From Sindora glabra (taxonomy: Eukaryota > Streptophyta > Magnoliopsida > Fabales > Fabaceae): a stretch of 64,000 bases of DNA. Under the pieces are notes generated by a model. The model searched no databases, was not told where the DNA came from, and saw only the letters and a program-made list of their open reading frames with translations. Position numbers and translations under genes: made by a program. The DNA is taken from assembly GCA_020226215.1 (NCBI GenBank), contig CM035232.1, forward strand, positions 81,597,044 to 81,661,043, written 5' to 3'. Below, piece by piece: positions 60,229 through 64,000 of the stretch (position 1 is the first letter of the stretch; every line of letters begins with the position of its first letter).

Positions 60229-61339
60229 GTAATACTCAATTCCATACTGAGCATTCTTCTCTGATTTATTCCAATAAGATGAAGAAAGAGTGAGCTTGTG
60301 CTGCAAAAGAAACTTAAATATTTAAGATAATCATTGAACTTGGGATGATGAATGCTTGGATGGTGCAAATACTATCTTTTGGATGCATCATTGTTAGAAT
60401 CATATCATCCAATACATTCTGATGCAATCCAAAATTGATACAAATAATAGGTCTGAATTGCTTATGGTCATAAATTGAGTGATTGCTGCTTATACTGTGT
60501 GATTTACTTCAAAATGGCAAAATCAAACAGCTCTGGCAATACAAAAAAATTGTGGATCAATATCGCAAAACAAAGGAAACAGAAGCGTGGCTGCCCGGAT
60601 TGTACAAGGGTTTGTTACCTACCACCTTCACTGCTGATTCTAGCTCCATGTGAGAGCCTTCCTACTGAGACTTCCCAGAAAAGGAATGCAACGGGGTCCA
60701 GATTGTTAGCAGGAGAATCTCATCTTTCCTTTTTCTTTTTGTGAAGTACTTTTGATAGGAAAATCTTCTCCTATTTTAACTTTCTAGTGATGGACAGCTG
60801 GATAATATTGAAGCATATTTTATTAAATTTCAGGTCTTCTTCTTTTACCTAGAAACATAAACATAGACCCTACAAACCCAAACACCTCCAAGCCTCTAAA
60901 CATAGAATTCTTCCAGAAACTGTTTCTCACAATTTTAACAACGTCCGATCCGATTGGCTCTGATTCGCAGAGCAATAGCACAAGTTTTGAAGAATGACCA
61001 CCAGGACCGTCATTGTTGGCGAATTTCTGACCCCTTCAACTGGTGCGATGTCAATGCACCACCACTGTAGACATGCGTGAAGCCCACACATCACTGCTCC
61101 AGACGTGTGTGAACAGTATGCACTGCAACAGCAACCTCGCCTCTTCACTGAATCTGTACATAGCCTCAGTTCTGAGGTCCAAACATTAGGTTTCTCTTTT
61201 TTTTTTTTTCCAGTCCAGACAGTAAGATTTCTTTTTTTGGGTTCTGTTCTCTGGTTGCTGTTTTCTGCTTGCTGCCTTTCTGGTTTCATTTTTCTGGGTG
61301 CTATTTTCTACTTGCTGCCCTTCTGGTTACCTATTTAAC
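60229..61339 (+). other. VPS38 intron 3, proximal part, with unexplained GC-richer patches
   Basis: It begins GTAATA at the exon 3 donor. Two patches (about 60530-60730 and 60930-61180) are GC-richer than their surroundings, with longer open frames that I do not recognise (60475-60744 plus, 60927-61289 minus). They may be the LTR or 5' leader of the copia element that follows; tgcttgctgcctttctgg/acttgctgcccttctgg at 61263-61327 is a short tandem repeat. No primer-binding site was found. Confidence 0.4.
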
Positions 61340-64000
61340 ATGCAAGAAAATTCAAAGAATACAAAAAACTTTTCCTACTTATCTAGTGGTAATCCTATCA
61401 TCATATCAGCTAAATTAAATGAAGACAATTATGCTTCATGGTTTGTTGCTGTTCAAACTTGGTTTAAGGGGCAGAAAGTGCAAGATCATCTGACAAAAAA
61501 GCTTAGGAATATCCTTACACCCAATCAACTTGCTTGGGAAAACTTAGATGCTCAATTATTATTTATTTCATGGCAGTGTATTGAACATGGTTTATTCATC
61601 TACTTCCGTTCGTCTACAAGTTGTTATGATGCGTGGGAAAGGCCAAACAACTATGTTGTTTTGACATCCAGTGACTTTATAATCTTGTGTATAATCTCGT
61701 CAATTGGAAACAAAGGATTCTAGCATCTCTTCTTATGTCAAGAGTGTTCAAGTTGTTATAGTGTAATTCTATCAACCACTACCTATCACAACTGATGTCA
61801 CTAAGCAACAAACACAGCAAAATCAATTTTTTATGACTCTTACTCTTGCCAGTGTTAACTCAAAATTTTTTGCAGTTTGTAATCTACTACTAGCTTCTAC
61901 TCAAATTCCAACTCTAAATGATGCTTTTTCCAACCTAATGAGATATAAACCTCAAACACTCTTTATAATAGAGAAATGATAAAAGTCCAACACTTTTCAT
62001 TGCAAGAAATGATAATTTTGCCATAGTATCTCATTCCAATTACAAAAGTTGAGGTGGTTATGGAAATTAAGGAGCTGTAAGAGGACGTGGAGGATAAGAA
62101 AACTCTTGTTAGTACTGCAATCATTGCCAGAAACCTAGGCATTCATAAGAATGTTGTTCGGTCTTGCGTGGACGTCTCACATGGTTTGCCACCTTAGCTA
62201 ATACCGAAATAGTACAGAAACAAATGGTAATAAAACAACCAATCACTCAGTCCCATCTGATCAAGAGCTCTGGAGGTTGCTATAGAATCCATTCATTCAG
62301 CATAAACAAGGAAAAAGTATTGCCTCCATAGCACATTCTGATAATTCTACAGCCTATCTATCTCATTCAACATCCTTAGAATTTTCAATGCTTGATTCGG
62401 GAGCATTTGATCATATTGCTGGTAACAAATCTTTATTTACTCATTTTTATGCTAAAATCTCTTTCTATTGTCACTTTAGCTAATGGAACAAAAATTAATG
62501 CACAAACTATTAACCAAACAAATCCTTTTCTGTCTTTACCCATGAAATCAGTCTTCTATATTCCTGATTGCCCATTCAATTTGATATCTATTAACTAACT
62601 TACATGCACTTTTGATAATTTTATAACCTTTTTTGCTAATTCATTTTTCATATAGGACTAGAGTATGGGGATGAAGTCATAAGGACTTTATTACATCTAA
62701 TTGACTTCTATAATAATTTGTGTTATTGCTAAGTCACCTGAGTTATTTCACTACTGTTTGGATCATCCTAGCATTGAAAAATTTTGCAAAATATTTCCTT
62801 ATTTTTCAACTTTAGAGTTTTTAAAGTGTGAGTCTTGTCAACTGAGTAAGTATGTACAAAGCTCATTCCTTAGTGGAAACCACCGTAAAGCTGAGTCATT
62901 ATTTTCTATTATTCATTTTGGTATTTGGAGTCTAAATTGTGCTATTTCAACTTCAATTTTTAATATTTTGTTATATTTATTGATGATAATTTTCGATGTA
63001 CATGGTTATATTTAATGAAAGATCGTTCTGAGTTATTTTTAATATTTAAAGTTTTTTTATTTTGAAATTCATAATTAATTTGGTGTTAAAATTCGCATAC
63101 TTCAAAGTGACAATATTTGAGAATATTTTTCTGCATCCTTTTCTTCTTTTATGTCCTCTTTATGTCCTTCTAAGGCATTATTATTAGTCCACATGTTCAC
63201 ACACACACCATAACAAAATTGCATTGTTGAAAGAGAGTTGATATTTAATTGAAATTGCACAAATTCTTTTGATACATGCAAATGTTCCTTTTTGTTTTAG
63301 GGTAGATGTTGTTTGAACTGCATGCTATTTAATTAATCATATGTCTTCTTCTATTTTAAATAATAAAATTCCACACTCTTTGGTTTTTCCAAAAGAACTC
63401 ATGTACAAACTCCTTTGTATTTTTGGATGCACTTATTTTGTTCATGATCTTTCTTCAGGAAAAGATAAATTATATCCTAAATTCATCAAATGTATTTTTC
63501 TAGGGTAATCAAAATTGCAAAGAGACTACAATTGTTTTTCTCCAACTTCGCATAAAATTTTCATTTTAGCTGATGTCACATTTTGAGTCTTCTCCATTTT
63601 TCTCCTCTTCCACAAATCCTACTCCAATAACTAAGGTTTTACCTATTTCTTTTTATGATCTTACACTTGTAACATCTCTATGAGATAAGCCCTTAATTAC
63701 CTATCAACGATGATTTCATCTAGCTCAAATTGTTGAAAATTCAGTTGATTTAAAACTAGTTCAAATTATTGCAGAAGCTCCTACGGACCCATGTTCTACG
63801 TCAACATCATCTTTGGAATCTGATCCACTAGAAAGTCCTAACAACTTTTCCATTGCCCTTTGAAAAGGTAATCGTCCTACTTAGACTCATACCCTATTTA
63901 TAATTTTCTCAGTTGCCATCGTCTTTCTACATCCCACTATACTTTTATTTCTAGTTTGTCCTTTGTCTTTATACCTAAAATTGTATAGGAAGCTCTGTCT
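61340..64000 (+). pseudogene. Decayed Ty1/copia element: gag, protease, integrase (runs off the window)
   Basis: In order: Gag start at ATG 61340 with SAKLNEDNYASWFVAVQTWF (about 61406-61465); zinc knuckle CNHCQKPRHS-ECC at about 62116-62157 with one stop inside; protease core MLDSGAFDHIAGN at 62388; PFNLISIN (about 62574); integrase zinc-binding part with HYCLDHPS and LKCESCQLSK (about 62750-62850); integrase end with SSGKDKLYPKFIKCIFLG (about 63456-63505) and ILADVTF (about 63566); then SLSFVFIPKI (about 63953), which lies just before RT in this family. The integrase catalytic core is badly broken. RT, RNase H and the 3' LTR are beyond the window. It lies in VPS38 intron 3 or just downstream. 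Confidence 0.8.

Noticed and set aside
61105..61338. 77-codon hydrophobic frame upstream of copia gag
   Set aside because: Phe/Leu-rich translation of a T-rich tract; overlaps the gag start in another frame and lacks family likeness.
1..64000. CRISPR arrays, bacterial operons, rRNA or tRNA genes
   Set aside because: None seen; the repeats are plant-type, and no cloverleaf-forming tRNA or rRNA sequence was recognised by eye. The only tRNA-like parts are SINE boxes and primer-site matches.

Overview
This window looks like a gene-poor, transposon-rich stretch of a eudicot (flowering plant) nuclear genome. The sequence is strongly AT-rich. It holds plant-type retrotransposons (Ty1/copia, Ty3/gypsy), a Mutator-like DNA transposon, plant SINE and MITE remnants, a fossil plant pararetrovirus, and one split gene with GT-AG introns whose product matches plant VPS38/UVRAG. 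The species cannot be fixed from sequence alone. All calls were made by eye, so similarity to known families is recognition and not a search result.

Layout. 1-1255: one end of an LTR whose family recurs as solo LTRs at 16336-17986 (perfect 5-bp target duplication) and 42357-43897. 1475-2200: degenerate satellite-like repeats. 2200-10610: AT-rich DNA with no gene I can support. 10615-14660: a 5'-truncated, heavily broken endogenous caulimovirid (protease, reverse transcriptase, RNase H, a downstream reading frame, and a promoter/poly(A)-like segment). 18014-18640: decayed copia gag, followed by roughly 148-bp tandem repeats. 19590-22239: probable solo LTR of a Tekay/Del-like Ty3 element; two further pieces of similar layout lie at about 33.8-37.1 kb and 44.1-46.4 kb. 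23535-26165: decayed copia RT-RNase H interrupted by a MITE-like insertion and carrying an inverted/direct repeat rearrangement. 28433-32360: a well-delimited Mutator-like element (terminal inverted repeats, exact 9-bp target duplication) with only the C-terminal part of a transposase left. 33049-33465: nested 306/104-bp tandem duplication.

The only host gene is at the right: plant VPS38 (UVRAG-type subunit of PI3-kinase complex II), plus strand, exons 50116-50295, 51329-51535 and 60048-60228; the rest of the gene lies beyond the window. Its introns are packed with mobile DNA. Intron 1 has a SINE tail close to exon 2. Intron 2 (8.5 kb) has a Tourist-like MITE (TTA duplication) into which a 5.85-kb Ty3 element inserted (CTATT duplication, 697-bp LTRs), and a SINE flanked by an 18-bp duplication. 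Intron 3 holds a decayed copia element (gag-protease-integrase) running off the right edge.

The most unusual items are the Ty3 element in VPS38 intron 2, whose RT and integrase segments are interleaved out of the normal order although its LTRs are still about 96% identical, the caulimovirid fossil, and the stepwise nesting of insertions that can be read from their target duplications.
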